Shown here: positions 8,930-19,000 of the stretch, in pieces
Layout: every line of letters begins with the position of its first letter
How positions within the stretch are numbered: position 1 is the first letter of the stretch
Assembly: GCA_013298145.1 (NCBI GenBank)
Contig: JAAFJO010000001.1
Span: forward strand, 806,001-870,000
Direction: 5' to 3'
From: Betaproteobacteria bacterium
GTDB lineage: Bacteria > Pseudomonadota > Gammaproteobacteria > Burkholderiales > Casimicrobiaceae
DNA: 64,000 nucleotides
The notes under the pieces: generated by a model
Seen by the model: the letters and a program-made list of their open reading frames with translations, nothing else
What the model was told of the DNA's origin: nothing
Databases searched by the model: none
Position numbers and translations under genes: made by a program

Positions 8930-11095
8930 TTATCCGAAATCGTAAGGATCGACATCGATCGTCCAACGCGGCTTGCATTTGCGTGATTCGATGTCTTCAC
9001 GCAGGAGCGACAGCGCTTTAGCGAGCGCCGCTGTCTTTGGCGCAATCGCCTGCATCGTCCATCGCGTAAAGTCGGCTTTGCGCGCGAGCGGTGCGGGCTG
9101 TGGCGCAAATACTTCACCGTCTTCCACTGCGAGCGCCTTGCGAAGTGTGGCATGCGCGTGAGCGAAGAAATCGGCGACCGCTTGGCCATCTTTCGCTTCG
9201 GCGCGAATCAAGGCCATGCGGGTAACGGGCGGCAACCCAAACGTTTCACGCGCACGGAGCGATTCGTCAGCGAAGCCGTCGAAATCGTGGCGCAGAATCG
9301 CTTGATACGTCGGGTGATCGGGGAATTCTGTCTGCACGATCACTTCGCCCGGTTCGGTTGAATGTCGCCCAGCGCGCCCCGCGACTTGCGTGAGCAGTGC
9401 GAAGAGATCCTCTTGCGAACGAAAATCGCTCGAAAATATCGCACGATCCGAATCGACCACACCCACCAACGTGAGCGCCGGAAAATCATGCCCTTTGGCA
9501 AGCATTTGAGTCCCCACCACCACATCAATTTCGCGCGCGAGAATTCGCTCATAGAGCTGTTGCCAGGCATACTTTCCGGAGAGCGCATCAGTATCGGCGC
9601 GCGCGATTCGCGCGTCTGGGAATCGCTCAATTAACGCTTGTTCAAGCTTTTGCGTGCCGACGCCTGAGCCGATGAGTTCAGGGTGTCCGCACGCAGGGCA
9701 TTTGTTCGGAACGGGTGCTTGAAAGCCGCAATGATGGCAGCGCAGTGAGCGAATCGATTGGTGCAGCGTGAGCTTTGCGTCGCATCGCTTACAAGGCGCG
9801 CTCCAGGCGCAATGCGGGCAGTAAAGCGACGGCGCAAAACCACGCCGATTGACCAAAACCAAAGATTGCTCGCCGCGCGCAATTCGTATTTCGATGGCGT
9901 CGGCCAGCGCATCTGAGAGCCCAAGCTTCACATGGCGGCCCTTCGCGGGCACATAGCGCATCCGCGGCAACGGCGCAGCGGTTGCGCGCTCTGCCAAGCG
10001 CAGCAATCGGTAGCGTCCGGCGCGCGCTTGTCGCCACGACTCCAACGATGGCGTCGCACTGGCAAGAATCACGGGAATATTGAGCCGTTGCGCCCGCACA
10101 ATCGCCATGTCTCGCGCGTGATAGCGCGGCGATTCGTTTTGTTTGTATGAGGCATCGTGCTCTTCATCAATCACGATTAAGCCAAGCGCGGGCAACGGCG
10201 CGAACACCGCGAGCCGCGTTCCGATCACGAGTTGAGCCCGCCCTTGATGCGCTTGGTGCCACGCGCGATTGCGCTCACCGGGGGCGAGCTTTGAATGCAA
10301 AACCACGCTCGCCACGTTCGGTAGCGACTTTTCAATGCGCTCAATAAGCTGCGGCGTGAGGTTGATCTCGGGCACCAGTAACAACGCCTGTTTACCGGCT
10401 GAGACTGCATTGGCTATCGCGTCGAGATACACCTCGGTTTTGCCGCTGCCAGTCACGCCATGTAACAGCGAAACTCCGAACCCGGACTGCGCTTCGCGGA
10501 GCCGCAAGATGGCGCTTTCTTGTGCGGCGGTGAACTTCGGAAAGGTGGGAAAGGTGAACGCCTTTTGAGGGCGATCAAACATCGGCTCTACCCAGCCCTT
10601 GGCAACCCACTCGGTGAGCGTTCTTCGCTGGTTGGGCGAGAGCGCAGCGCGATCCGCCACGGTCAGGGTCTGTTGCAACTGTTCGCGGAGCGCCTTCGAG
10701 CGCTGTTGCCGTGCGCCGAGGAGGGCCGTTGCTTTCACCCCGAGCGGGGTTGCGCGCCACGCGACGGGGCTTGGTTGCGGCGGCGCATCGCTGGGCGTGA
10801 TGAGCCCAAAGGCCACGCCAGGTGTGACTTGATAATATCGAGCCACAAATTCCGCTAAAGCGATCAATTCATCGGGCAAAGAGCCACATAAAACACGCTT
10901 TACAACTTTGAGCTTTTCTACCTCTTCACCCTTAATCGATGAAGAGCGGCGGACAAGGGCCGAATAAGCTCGGATGCCTACAGTCACTTCGACTGCGCCG
11001 CCGACTTCGGCGTGATCGTTGGCACTCAGCACGTAGTCGAGCGGCTTGCCAATGGCAAGCGGGACGTCGACGGTAAGCTTAGTGAGTGCTGACAT
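8930..11095 (-). CDS. priA: Primosomal replication protein N' (PriA helicase)
   Basis: PriA recognises stalled replication forks and restarts replication as a 3'-5' superfamily 2 helicase. The 721-residue length is normal. Visible features are the N-terminal 3'-end-binding domain, Walker A GVTGSGKTEVY near residue 213, DEEH box near 308, a zinc-binding insertion with paired cysteines (CPHC, CKRC, CHHC, CPAC) at about 426-475, and the late helicase motifs GVGTQKLEQ and QVAGRAGR. The gene is followed at a distance by hemE on the same strand, an arrangement seen in many betaproteobacteria. Confidence 0.97.
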   Translation of the reverse strand: MSALTKLTVDVPLAIGKPLDYVLSANDHAEVGGAVEVTVGIRAYSALVRRSSSIKGEEVEKLKVVKRVLCGSLPDELIALAEFVARYYQVTPGVAFGLITPSDAPPQPSPVAWRATPLGVKATALLGARQQRSKALREQLQQTLTVADRAALSPNQRRTLTEWVAKGWVEPMFDRPQKAFTFPTFPKFTAAQESAILRLREAQSGFGVSLLHGVTGSGKTEVYLDAIANAVSAGKQALLLVPEINLTPQLIERIEKSLPNVASVVLHSKLAPGERNRAWHQAHQGRAQLVIGTRLAVFAPLPALGLIVIDEEHDASYKQNESPRYHARDMAIVRAQRLNIPVILASATPSLESWRQARAGRYRLLRLAERATAAPLPRMRYVPAKGRHVKLGLSDALADAIEIRIARGEQSLVLVNRRGFAPSLYCPHCAWSAPCKRCDAKLTLHQSIRSLRCHHCGFQAPVPNKCPACGHPELIGSGVGTQKLEQALIERFPDARIARADTDALSGKYAWQQLYERILAREIDVVVGTQMLAKGHDFPALTLVGVVDSDRAIFSSDFRSQEDLFALLTQVAGRAGRHSTEPGEVIVQTEFPDHPTYQAILRHDFDGFADESLRARETFGLPPVTRMALIRAEAKDGQAVADFFAHAHATLRKALAVEDGEVFAPQPAPLARKADFTRWTMQAIAPKTAALAKALSLLREDIESRKCKPRWTIDVDPYDFG

Positions 11096-11500
11096 TACGG
11101 CGAAGAACCAGATTCAGGAGCGTCTAGGTGACGCCCTGAAATGGTTCACACTTGTTGTGGATAACTTTGTGACTTATTTAGGTGGATTCGCTGCAAGCGC
11201 CGTTGTACGCGCGTTTTGCTGCAATTGCGCAAATCTTATGCAAAAAAACTTTTCTTTTGTAAATCAAATACTTACAACGTAAATGCGTGCACACAGCCAA
11301 GGCGGGTACTCACGTGTGACGGAAATGTCATATTTGTGCATAACTCAGATTTTTTACCACCTGTCAAGCGCGAAACTCGCGTTCAAGATCGTACCGGCGG
11401 CTTCGGAACTGTGCTTGCTTTTCAGCGTCTTGCCTTGCGCACGTGGCCATGCGACGGTCATGATGATCGCACGACAGGCGCGACTTGGCGCGGTGCAACG
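11096..11500. other. Intergenic region with two DnaA-box-like sites
   Basis: About 400 bases between priA and hemE, both read leftwards, so this should contain the priA promoter and the end of the hemE transcript. It has TGTGGATAA at 11,156-11,164 (complement of the perfect DnaA box TTATCCACA) and TGTGCATAA at 11,335-11,343 (matching TTWTNCACA), with an AT-rich stretch between. No ORF is convincing. Two boxes are too few to call an origin. Confidence 0.4.
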
Positions 11501-12571
11501 CTACGCGTTTGCGCTTCGGTGAATCTCATCCAGAAGCACCTGCACCAGCTCAGGGTTCGCATCCGGCGTGATGCCATGGCCTAGGTTCGCGATATAGCGA
11601 TGATGCGGATCAAATCCGCTCCACGCTTCGCGTACCGCGCGGCGCAGCGTCGCCTCATCGGTGGCCATGAGCGCAGGGTCAAAATTGCCCTGCAACGTGA
11701 TCTTCGCGCCAACGCTCGCTCGCGCCTCTGCGAGATCGGTTTGCCAATCGATACCCAGCGCGTCAGCGCCCAACTGCGCTTGAGCGGCAAGCGAAACGTT
11801 TGCGCCTTTGCTGAAACTGATGATCGGCATTCCGGGAAGTCGGCGTTTTAACTCGGCAACGATCTTCGTAATCGACGCCAGCGAAAACTTTCGGTATTGC
11901 GAAGGCGAAAGCACGCCGCCCCAACTATCGAAAATCATCAGCACGTTTGCGCCCGCCTTCGCCTGCGCCTCCAAGTATTCGATCACGCTCTCAGTGTTCA
12001 CCTCCAACACGTGTTCAAGCAAATCCGGACGCTGGAACATCATTCGGCGCACGTGCGCAAACTCATTAGCTGAGCCCGCACCTTCGATCATGTAACAGGC
12101 GAGCGTAAACGGCGAACCTGAGAAGCCAATCAGCGGAATGCGCTGGACCGCTTCACCATTCACCTGATCCGTTAGTGCTTGTTTACAGTGGGCGACAGCA
12201 TCGAACACATACTGCAGCGATTCAAGCGCTGGTTTTCGCAGCGTGGAGACAGCACGCTCGTCGCGCAGCGGGCTTGCAAATTTAGGCCCCTCGCCGACGC
12301 CAAACGAGAGCCCGAGGTTCATGGCATCGGGAATCGTCAGAATGTCAGAGAAGAGGATCGCAGCATCGAGCGGGTAGCGCGCGAGCGGCTGCAGCATTAC
12401 TTCCGCGCAAAATTCTTTCGAACGACACGCATCCATGAAGCTCGGAAAGCGGGCGCGACTGGCGCGGTATTCGGGCAGATAGCGCCCTGCTTGGCGAAGC
12501 AACCAAAGCGGCGGGCGCGGCAGTCGCTCGTCGGTGAACGCGCGTAAAAATAGGTCGTTAGCAAATTTCAT
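11501..12571 (-). CDS. hemE: Uroporphyrinogen decarboxylase
   Basis: Removes four carboxyl groups from uroporphyrinogen III to give coproporphyrinogen III in the haem pathway, in the cytoplasm. The 356-residue protein matches the family in length. The N-terminal active-site motif RQAGRYLPEYR (about 26-36) and the central signature FSGSPFTLACYMIEG (about 149-163) are intact. The start ATG aligns with family N-termini (MKFANDLFLRAF). It lies in the backbone block with priA and gltBD. Haem supply is relevant to the cbb3 oxidase nearby, but no direct regulatory link is visible. Confidence 0.97.
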   Translation of the reverse strand: MKFANDLFLRAFTDERLPRPPLWLLRQAGRYLPEYRASRARFPSFMDACRSKEFCAEVMLQPLARYPLDAAILFSDILTIPDAMNLGLSFGVGEGPKFASPLRDERAVSTLRKPALESLQYVFDAVAHCKQALTDQVNGEAVQRIPLIGFSGSPFTLACYMIEGAGSANEFAHVRRMMFQRPDLLEHVLEVNTESVIEYLEAQAKAGANVLMIFDSWGGVLSPSQYRKFSLASITKIVAELKRRLPGMPIISFSKGANVSLAAQAQLGADALGIDWQTDLAEARASVGAKITLQGNFDPALMATDEATLRRAVREAWSGFDPHHRYIANLGHGITPDANPELVQVLLDEIHRSANA

Positions 12572-12644
12572 TTTTTGTTTCTGTCATGCAATCGTCGTGC
12601 GCGTTGCATCAACGTCGCGTCGAGGGCGTTTCTTTGGTGTCGCC

Positions 12645-13403
12645 TCAGCGCCGCACCATCGTGAGGGTGCGGTTTGACCAGCTTGGCGCGACGCGGCGCA
12701 GAAATGGTTTCCCCACCACGGCGTGCGTGAGCCCAGGTTTTTCGCTCACCACGGCAGTGATGCCGTAAACATCGATGTTGCCGACGCGCAGTGAGTTAAG
12801 CGGCAACGTGTAGGTTTTGTACATCACGGGCTTGCCGTCCTTTGCCGCTTTCGCGAGCTCGGTGTTGCGCGCTTCCCGCTGCTCGCGCTGCTCCTTCGTC
12901 TCATCAGCCGCTCTCGGCGTGGCCGGCACGCGCAAGCTGCGTGCGGGCTTGTCTTTGTACGGCAAACCCAATCGATCTGCGTCTGCTGAAGAAATCACGA
13001 TGGCGTCTGCATTGCGATCAATTTCCGCCACGGCAATGACGCCTCCGTTCACCGTGATCGGCGTCATGTATCGATTCTTTTGATCGGCGCGCACTTGATG
13101 CGAAATGAAGCCTTGCGTTTGCGAATCGACCAACAGCGTTTCGCCCACGCGCATGCGTCGCCGTTCTCCGTTGATGAGAAACACGGCGTAATCACCCTCG
13201 ATTTTTTCCAGCAATAAACCTTCGTCGGTGAATCGATCACGCACTACGTCGCGAGCGACGCCGTCGATCAGGAAGCGCGCGCTCGACGCGGCGCTTACCG
13301 ACTGCAATTGCAGCGTCGTCGCATGAGCGAACGACGCTAAAGCAACTAAGAGGAGCGTGAACGTGACGCGCGCACGACGCAGTAGCGTTTCGAGGTAAGC
13401 CAT
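12645..13403 (-). CDS. Periplasmic retropepsin-like (clan AA aspartic protease) protein with degenerate active site
   Basis: A 252-residue exported protein with a signal peptide (about 1-27, ending SFAHA). The C-terminal half resembles the bacterial retropepsin-like family (TIGR02281 type): TPITVNG near 114-120, then a position where DTGA is expected, and RLGLPY near 144. Here the motif is D129-R130-N131-A132, so the aspartate survives but the Thr-Gly of the catalytic turn is gone. It is probably not an active protease. A lysine/glutamate-rich linker (about 160-180) precedes a final beta-rich segment. An in-frame TTG 24 bases upstream exists; the ATG at 13,403 gives a cleaner signal peptide. 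No obvious operon partner. Confidence 0.75.
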   Translation of the reverse strand: MAYLETLLRRARVTFTLLLVALASFAHATTLQLQSVSAASSARFLIDGVARDVVRDRFTDEGLLLEKIEGDYAVFLINGERRRMRVGETLLVDSQTQGFISHQVRADQKNRYMTPITVNGGVIAVAEIDRNADAIVISSADADRLGLPYKDKPARSLRVPATPRAADETKEQREQREARNTELAKAAKDGKPVMYKTYTLPLNSLRVGNIDVYGITAVVSEKPGLTHAVVGKPFLRRVAPSWSNRTLTMVRR

Positions 13404-13581
13404 AGAAGAGATGCTATCCGAGCCCAACTCGGCATTGGAGCCGCTGCGTCAAGTTCGGTTCGATCCGACGCGCACGACTCGTGCGCGAAAGGCATCAGCG
13501 AAACGCTCTCACGTGCCTAGCTTTGCGTTTTCAAAGTACCGTGAGTCTGTATAACCTAAAAGACCGAATTCAATTTAAAAT

Positions 13582-13657
13582 GGGCCTAGCGCGATATTTA
13601 GCTTATTAACAACAAATAATATAAATGGTCGCTAGCCCAAACTTAATAGGGGCTAGA
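13582..13657. repeat. Second intergenic GGGCTAGC-type element
   Basis: GGGCCTAGCG at 13,582 and GCTAGCCC at 13,631-13,638 bound an AT-rich core resembling the element at 8,843-8,899, and a further GGGCTAG follows at 13,650-13,656. It lies in the 490-base gap between the retropepsin-like gene and the gltD end. Apart from this and the duplicated gltD tail, that gap contains nothing recognisable. Confidence 0.4.
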
Positions 13658-13707
13658 GTCAATAAGCCAACTCAAATTTCTCGTGCACGGCCGAGGCCGA
13701 GCAGCGG

Positions 13708-13780
13708 CTTAGCGAGGCAGGCTCGCGGTGCCGATCAAGAACGTGTCCACCGCTTTGGCGCACCGCCGACCCTCGCGAAC
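13708..13780 (-). repeat. Diverged partial duplication of the gltD 3' end
   Basis: This segment aligns base for base, without gaps, with 13,889-13,961, which contains the last codons of gltD and its stop. Shared blocks include ATCAAGAACGTGTCCACCG and ACCCTCGCGAA. The repeat period is 181 bases. Substitutions are scattered, so the copy is old and presumably non-functional. It lies just downstream of gltD and looks like debris of a tandem duplication. Confidence 0.7.
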
Positions 13781-13889
13781 TTGCGAGCGTTAAGAAAACA
13801 GTACCTGCGTACCGTTTTTAGCGAACAAGGCCTCGCGCTACGCTTGGCGCCAGCCGGCGCATGCTTGCCGTTCGGCTGCGATTCGCGAC

Positions 13890-15365
13890 TTAGCGGGGCA
13901 AACTTGAGCTACCCATCAAGAACGTGTCCACCGCCTTGGCGCACTGCCTACCCTCGCGAATCGCCCAGACGACCAAGCTTTGCCCACGCCGCATATCGCC
14001 CGCCGCAAACACCTTAGGCACGTTAGTGGCATAGGCCTTCGCTGCGCCGTGGTTCTCTTCTGTGTTGGCGAGCGCATTCCCGCGCGGATCGCGATCCACA
14101 CCAAACGCTTCGAGCACGGGTGCGACGGGATGAACGAAACCCATCGCCAGCAGCACGATGTCCGCCTTCATTTCCCATTCGCTGCCCGGCACTTCTTCCA
14201 TCTTGCCGTTTGACCATTCGACGCGCGCCGCTTTGAGGCCCGTGACTTGTCCGTTCGTGCCAACGAGCGCTTTGGTGGTCACCGACCAATCGCGATTTGC
14301 GCCTTCTTCGTGTGAAGACGACGTGCGCATTTTGAGCGGCCAGTTCGGCCAGGTCATCGTTTTGTTTTCTTGCTCCGGCGGTTGTGGCATGAGCTCGAAT
14401 TGCGTGACACTCGCCGCGCCGTGGCGATTCGATGTGCCCACGCAATCGGAGCCGGTGTCACCGCCACCGATCACGACAACGTGCTTGCCCTTTGCCGAAA
14501 TCACTTCAACATCATCGCCCGCCACACGCTTGTTTTGCAGCGGCAGAAATTCCATCGCGTAGTAAACGCCTTTTAAGTCGCGACCTGGCACCGGCAAATC
14601 TCGCGGATGCTCCGCGCCACCCGCGAGAACGACGGCATCGAATTCTTGCTTCAACGTCTCCGGCGAAACAATTTCTTTTGCATCATTGCCCACGCCTGCG
14701 CTGAGTTTTCCGTCGCCAACGAGAACGGAAGTTTTGAACGTGACGCCCTCAGCTTCCATCTGCGCGATGCGACGATCGATATGCGATTTCTCCATCTTGA
14801 AATCAGGAATACCGTAACGCAGGAGGCCACCAATGCGATCAGATTTCTCAAACACCGTCACCGCATGTCCCGCGCGTGCGAGCTGCTGAGCCGCAGCAAG
14901 CCCCGCGGGCCCAGAGCCCACCACAGCGACCGTCTTCCCCGTTTTGACGGGATTGATCTGCGGCTTAACCCAGCCTTCTTCCCAGCCCTTATCGATGATG
15001 AAGTGCTCAATCGACTTGATCCCCACTGCATCGTTATTGATGTTCAATGTGCAAGCGGCCTCGCAAGGCGCTGGGCACACGCGACCGGTGAACTCGGGGA
15101 AGTTATTGGTCGAATGAAGCGTATCGAGCGCCTCGGCGTAGTTGCCGCGATAAACAAGATCGTTCCAGTCTGGAATGATGTTGTTGATCGGACAACCCGT
15201 TTGGCAAAACGGAATGCCGCAATCCATGCAGCGCGCACCTTGCTGTTTCGCCTCATCGTTATTCAAGGTGATGACGAATTCGCGATAGTGCTTCGTGCGC
15301 GATTCGGGCGCCTCTGAAGCCTCTTTCAGACGTTGGTATTCGATGAATCCGGTAATCTTACCCAT
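13890..15365 (-). CDS. gltD: Glutamate synthase (NADPH) small subunit
   Basis: The beta subunit of GOGAT transfers electrons from NADPH via FAD to the large subunit for glutamate synthesis from glutamine and 2-oxoglutarate. The 491-residue protein has N-terminal iron-sulfur ligands ([14 protein letters not shown] near 42-55 and CPAPCEAAC near 97-105), an FAD-binding [10 protein letters not shown] near 150 and an NADPH-binding [11 protein letters not shown] near 300, with a C-terminal [12 protein letters not shown]. It is separated from gltB by a LysE-type gene. A duplicated scrap of its 3' end lies downstream. Confidence 0.97.
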   Translation of the reverse strand: MGKITGFIEYQRLKEASEAPESRTKHYREFVITLNNDEAKQQGARCMDCGIPFCQTGCPINNIIPDWNDLVYRGNYAEALDTLHSTNNFPEFTGRVCPAPCEAACTLNINNDAVGIKSIEHFIIDKGWEEGWVKPQINPVKTGKTVAVVGSGPAGLAAAQQLARAGHAVTVFEKSDRIGGLLRYGIPDFKMEKSHIDRRIAQMEAEGVTFKTSVLVGDGKLSAGVGNDAKEIVSPETLKQEFDAVVLAGGAEHPRDLPVPGRDLKGVYYAMEFLPLQNKRVAGDDVEVISAKGKHVVVIGGGDTGSDCVGTSNRHGAASVTQFELMPQPPEQENKTMTWPNWPLKMRTSSSHEEGANRDWSVTTKALVGTNGQVTGLKAARVEWSNGKMEEVPGSEWEMKADIVLLAMGFVHPVAPVLEAFGVDRDPRGNALANTEENHGAAKAYATNVPKVFAAGDMRRGQSLVVWAIREGRQCAKAVDTFLMGSSSLPR

Positions 15366-15410
15366 AGTGCTTTATTGAATATGTGATGTATGTCGCACTC
15401 GCGCGACGAA

Positions 15411-16031
15411 TTATTTTGCGAAAAGTTGTTTCAAGCCAAAGCCGAGCAACAGTGCGCCAAACAAACTCTCAAAGTAAACCTTGAACCGTCGAAAAGCATT
15501 CGCAGCGCGCTGGGTTGAAAGTACCAGTACGACGGTTGCGAACCACGCGCCCGACACCGCGATGACGACAGTGAGCATCAAGCTCAGTTCAAACCACGTC
15601 GCCGATGCGGGGGCTGCCGTCGAAAGTGCAGACGCGTAATAGATCGCCGCTTTCGGATTCGAAAGCGTCGTTGCGAGTCCGCTTCGAAAAGCGGACCACG
15701 GTGAGGATTGTGTGGCTCCGCCCGCTACGTCGTATGGAACGCGTGCGTAGCGTAATAACTTGTAGCCCAGATAACACAAGTAGAGCGCACCCGCTGTTTT
15801 GATCAACACGAACATCGTGGGAAAGAGCGTGAACAGCGCTGCCACGCCAAATAGCGCGGCGCCTGCCCAAAGCCCATTACCGAAAACCACGCCGAGGGCC
15901 ACTAATGCCGCGCTTGCGCGTCCACGAACGACGGACGCGTACGTTACGGCAACGAAGTCTGGTCCAGGACTCATGTTACCGATAGCCGCGATGATCGCGA
16001 CGGTCCAGAGTGCCGCGGCGATGTCGGTCAT
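15411..16031 (-). CDS. LysE/RhtB-family amino-acid exporter
   Basis: A 206-residue inner-membrane protein with about six hydrophobic segments and the family signature SPGPDFVAV near residues 20-28. Members export amino acids such as lysine, threonine or homoserine lactone; the substrate cannot be told from sequence. The ATG at 16,031 overlaps the gltB stop codon as ATGA, so translation is coupled to glutamate synthase. gltD follows 45 bases after its stop. A link to amino-acid overflow is an inference from this placement. The open frame extends 40 codons further upstream but only into gltB, so the internal ATG was chosen. Confidence 0.9.
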   Translation of the reverse strand: MTDIAAALWTVAIIAAIGNMSPGPDFVAVTYASVVRGRASAALVALGVVFGNGLWAGAALFGVAALFTLFPTMFVLIKTAGALYLCYLGYKLLRYARVPYDVAGGATQSSPWSAFRSGLATTLSNPKAAIYYASALSTAAPASATWFELSLMLTVVIAVSGAWFATVVLVLSTQRAANAFRRFKVYFESLFGALLLGFGLKQLFAK

Positions 16032-19000
16032 TTTGCAGCGACTTCCCTCGTAACTTTCGTGGTCTTCATGCTCTCCGAATACATGTCGGTCAATGCGCGT
16101 TTGTATTCGTTCGGGAAGACCTTCACAAAGTGCTTTCGATGCGTCGCCCAATCGTCCATGATCGAGAGTGCGACAGTTGAGCCGGTATAGCGCAAATGGC
16201 GCTCAACCAAACTTTTCACAATCGCTTCATCGCTCTTGTCGAGATGACGTTTACGGCCTTTGCCTTGCGCTATGGCTTCTTGTTCAACACCGGTTTGCTC
16301 AAGCTCAGAAAGTAGCGGTTCAAGCGAAACCATGTTCATGTTGCAGTGCTTCGCGAACCGCGCTTCAGGATCGTAGACATACGCAACGCCGCCTGACATA
16401 CCCGCCGCGAAGTTGCGTCCGGTTGCACCGAGCACAACGACGGTACCGCCTGTCATGTACTCGCAGCCATGATCGCCCGTGCCTTCAACTACCGCCGTTG
16501 CGCCGGAGTTCCTCACGCAGAAGCGCTCACCCGCAACGCCCCGGAAGAATGACTCGCCTTCAGTGGCGCCATACATCACCGTATTGCCAATCACGATATT
16601 GTATTCAGGCTTCGCAGGACATTTCGCGTCTGGGTACACCACAATACGTCCGCCCGACATGCCTTTGCCGCAGTAATCGTTGGTTGCGCCTTCAAGCTCA
16701 AAGGTAACGCCGCGTGCAAGGAATGCCCCGAAGCTCTGACCGGCGATGCCTTTGAAGCGCACATGGATCGTGTCAGCAGGCAAGCCAGCGTGGCCTCTCG
16801 TTGACGCAACTGCGTGCGAGAGCATCGCCCCCACTGAGCGGTTGTGGTTACCGATGGTCGCTTGGAACTCAACCTTCGTTTGCTTCTCAAGCGCGGGCTT
16901 TGCATTTGCAATCAAGCTGTGATCCAGCGCCGCGTCGAGGCCATGGTCTTGCGATTCGTTATGTGAACGCGAAACATCAGCTGGCATTTTGGGCGAATAG
17001 AACACTTTCGAGAAGTCGATTCCCTTCGCTTTCCAGTGATTGATTCCGGATTGCATGTCGAGCCATTCGCTGTGCCCGACCATTTCATCGAACGTTCGAA
17101 CACCGAGCTTCGCCATGATGCCGCGAACTTCCTCAGCAACGAAGAAGAAATAGTTCACCACATGTTCAGGCTGCCCCGTGAATTTCTTGCGCAGCTCTGG
17201 GTCTTGCGTAGCAACACCGACGGGGCACGTGTTCAAGTGACACTTCCTCATCATGATGCAGCCCTCAACCACGAGCGGTGCCGTAGCGAAGCCGAATTCA
17301 TCGGCTCCGAGGAGTGCAGCGATGGCTACGTCGCGCCCCGTCTTCATCTGACCGTCGGCTTGCACGCGCACGCGTCCGCGCAAACGGTTCAACACGAGCG
17401 TTTGCTGCGTTTCAGCGAGACCCAGTTCCCACGGCGTACCCGCATGTTTGATCGATGAGATTGGAGATGCGCCTGTGCCACCATCGTGCCCAGCAATCAC
17501 GACATGGTCTGCTTTACATTTCGCGACACCCGCAGCGACTGTTCCAACGCCCACCTCCGAGACGAGCTTCACGCTGATGCTCGCCTTCGGATTCGCGTTT
17601 TTCAAATCATGGATTAACTGTGCGAGATCTTCAATCGAATAAATATCGTGATGCGGCGGCGGCGAAATCAATCCAACGCCGGGCACGGAGAATCGCAGTT
17701 GCGCGATGTATTCTGAAACCTTGTGCCCCGGAAGCTGACCACCTTCACCGGGCTTCGCGCCCTGCGCCATCTTGATCTGAATTTGATCAGCGCTAGCAAG
17801 GTATTCAGCCGTAACGCCAAAGCGCCCCGACGCGACCTGCTTAATTTTGGAGCGCATCGAATCGCCTTCGACGACCGGCACATCCTTCACCACGCGGTGA
17901 TTGCCAAGGCGCGACTGCATGCTCTCGCCTTTTTTGAGCGGGATGTAGCGCATCGCATCTTCACCGCCTTCGCCCGTGTTCGATTTGCCGCCGATGCGGT
18001 TCATCGCGATGGCGAGCGTGGCATGCGCTTCGGTTGAAATCGAACCGAGCGACATCGCACCGGTTGCGAATCGCTTCACGATGTCTTTCGCAGGCTCTAC
18101 TTCATCGATGGAGATGGGGGTTCGTCCTTCGAATTTGAAATCAAACAAACCGCGCAAGGTTTTCAGTTTGCCCGTTTGTTCGTTGATGAGTGCTGCGTAT
18201 TCTTTGTACGTGTTTGCGTTGTTAGAGCGCGTGGCGTGCTGCAGCTTCGAAATGGTCGCAGGTGTCCACATGTGCTCTTCGCCGCGTGTGCGAAGCGCGT
18301 ATTCGCCGCCCGCATCAAGCGAATTGGCGAGCACAGGATCGTGGCCAAACGCGTCTCGATGCATGCGCATTTGCTCTTCTGCGAGCTCGAAAATGCCGAT
18401 GCCTTCGATGGCGCTCGCAGTGCCGGTGAAATATTTGTCAACAAAGCCTTGGTTTAAACCGACGACTTCGAAAATTTGCGCGCCGCAGTAGCTCTGATAC
18501 GTGGAAATGCCCATCTTGGACATCACTTTGTTTAAACCTTTGCAGATGGCTTTGACGAAGCGCTTCTCACTCTCGTATTTCGACACTTGAGGCACGATGT
18601 CGCCCAACTGCGTGAGCGTTTCGAGCGCGAGGTATGGATGAATCGCCTCAGCGCCGTAACCGCCGAGCAGCGCAAAGTGATGAACTTCGCGGGCGGAGCC
18701 GGTTTCGACGACAAGCCCTGCTGACGTGCGAAGGCCCGTTTTCACCAAATGTTGATGAACGGCCGATGTGGCAAGGAGCGCAGGGATCGGCACTCGATCA
18801 GCCGCCACGGTGCGATCCGAAAGTATCAGGATGTTGTAGCCGAGCTTGATGTTGTCCACCGCCGCGGCGCAGAGGCTCGCAACCGCGGCTTCAATGCCCT
18901 CTACTCCCCACGACGCGGGGTAGGTGATATCGAGCTCTTTTGAGCGAAATGCACCGCTTGAAAACAACTCAACATGGCGAATGCGCTCCATGTTTTGTGA

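Noticed and set aside
11096..11500. Replication origin
   Set aside because: Only two DnaA boxes, no dnaA/gyrB/rnpA context, and no change in gene orientation around the site.
14607..15317. Plus-strand frame of 236 codons opposite gltD
   Set aside because: Antisense to conserved gltD with no recognisable domain or ribosome site.
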